From an uncultured Oscillibacter sp. (GTDB taxonomy: Bacteria; Bacillota; Clostridia; Oscillospirales; Oscillospiraceae): a stretch of 5,657 bases of DNA. Shown piece after piece: positions 5,633 to 5,657 of the stretch (positions are counted from its first letter, which is position 1; each line of letters opens with the position of its first letter). The notes under the pieces are model-generated. The model made no database searches, had not been told where the DNA came from, and saw only the letters and a program-made list of their open reading frames with translations. Made by a program: the position numbers and the translations under genes. Where the stretch lies: positions 1 through 5,657 of the forward strand of contig URTS01000117.1 of assembly GCA_900550685.1 (NCBI GenBank), in the 5' to 3' direction.

Positions 5633-5657
5633 AATTCCCCCGCAGGATAAGTTTGCA

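Noticed and set aside
4696..5634. Plus-strand frame of 312 codons opposite the permease and its upstream region
   Set aside because: It has His/Gly/Asp-rich shadow composition, reads through both a promoter and a 19-bp terminator, and has no ribosome site.
5591..5650. Leader peptide of 19 codons starting at ATG 5591 after AAGGAAAGGG
   Set aside because: Most of its codons fall in the terminator stem, and no run of regulatory codons is visible; coincidence is likelier.

Overview
The window looks like chromosomal DNA from a GC-rich member of the Clostridia (Bacillota), probably an Oscillospiraceae-type gut anaerobe. The grounds are a canonical T-box riboswitch, strong Shine-Dalgarno sequences of the AAAGGAG/GGAGG type, a diderm-free lipoprotein signal, and a pair of clostridial-style ABC-exporter remnants. 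The genus assignment is inference; no marker gene is present.

Layout, left to right. Bases 1-2600 (minus strand) hold a three-gene ABC importer operon transcribed leftward: a lipoprotein substrate-binding protein (trpX-like), a membrane permease (trpY-like, TTG start) and an ATPase (trpZ-like, cut by the left window edge after the Walker B/D-loop). A large GC-rich hairpin without a U-tract lies between the binding-protein gene and the permease gene. Upstream, 2680-2962 is a complete T-box leader with stem I, a UGG (Trp) specifier, stem II/III hairpins, the T-box sequence and a 13-bp terminator with seven Us. It is driven by a near-perfect sigma-A promoter (TTGACA-16-TATAAT). The specifier and the transporter family agree, so this is best read as a tryptophan uptake operon switched on when tRNA-Trp is uncharged.

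Bases 3171-3856 (plus strand) are a pseudogene: pieces of the nucleotide-binding domains of two neighbouring ABC-exporter half-transporters, joined by an internal deletion, frameshifted, and truncated at both ends. It faces a complete NCS2-family nucleobase permease (3922-5277, minus strand). A 13-bp hairpin terminator lies between the two.

Bases 5278-5657 are intergenic. They hold a probable promoter for the permease overlapped by ATACAGGT direct repeats (a candidate operator), a very strong 19-bp bidirectional terminator, and a further rightward terminator near the edge that may belong to a leader for a gene outside the window.

I do not see a previously undescribed system here. The most informative content is the regulatory RNA that identifies the importer's substrate, the chimeric exporter remnant, and the repeat architecture at the permease promoter.
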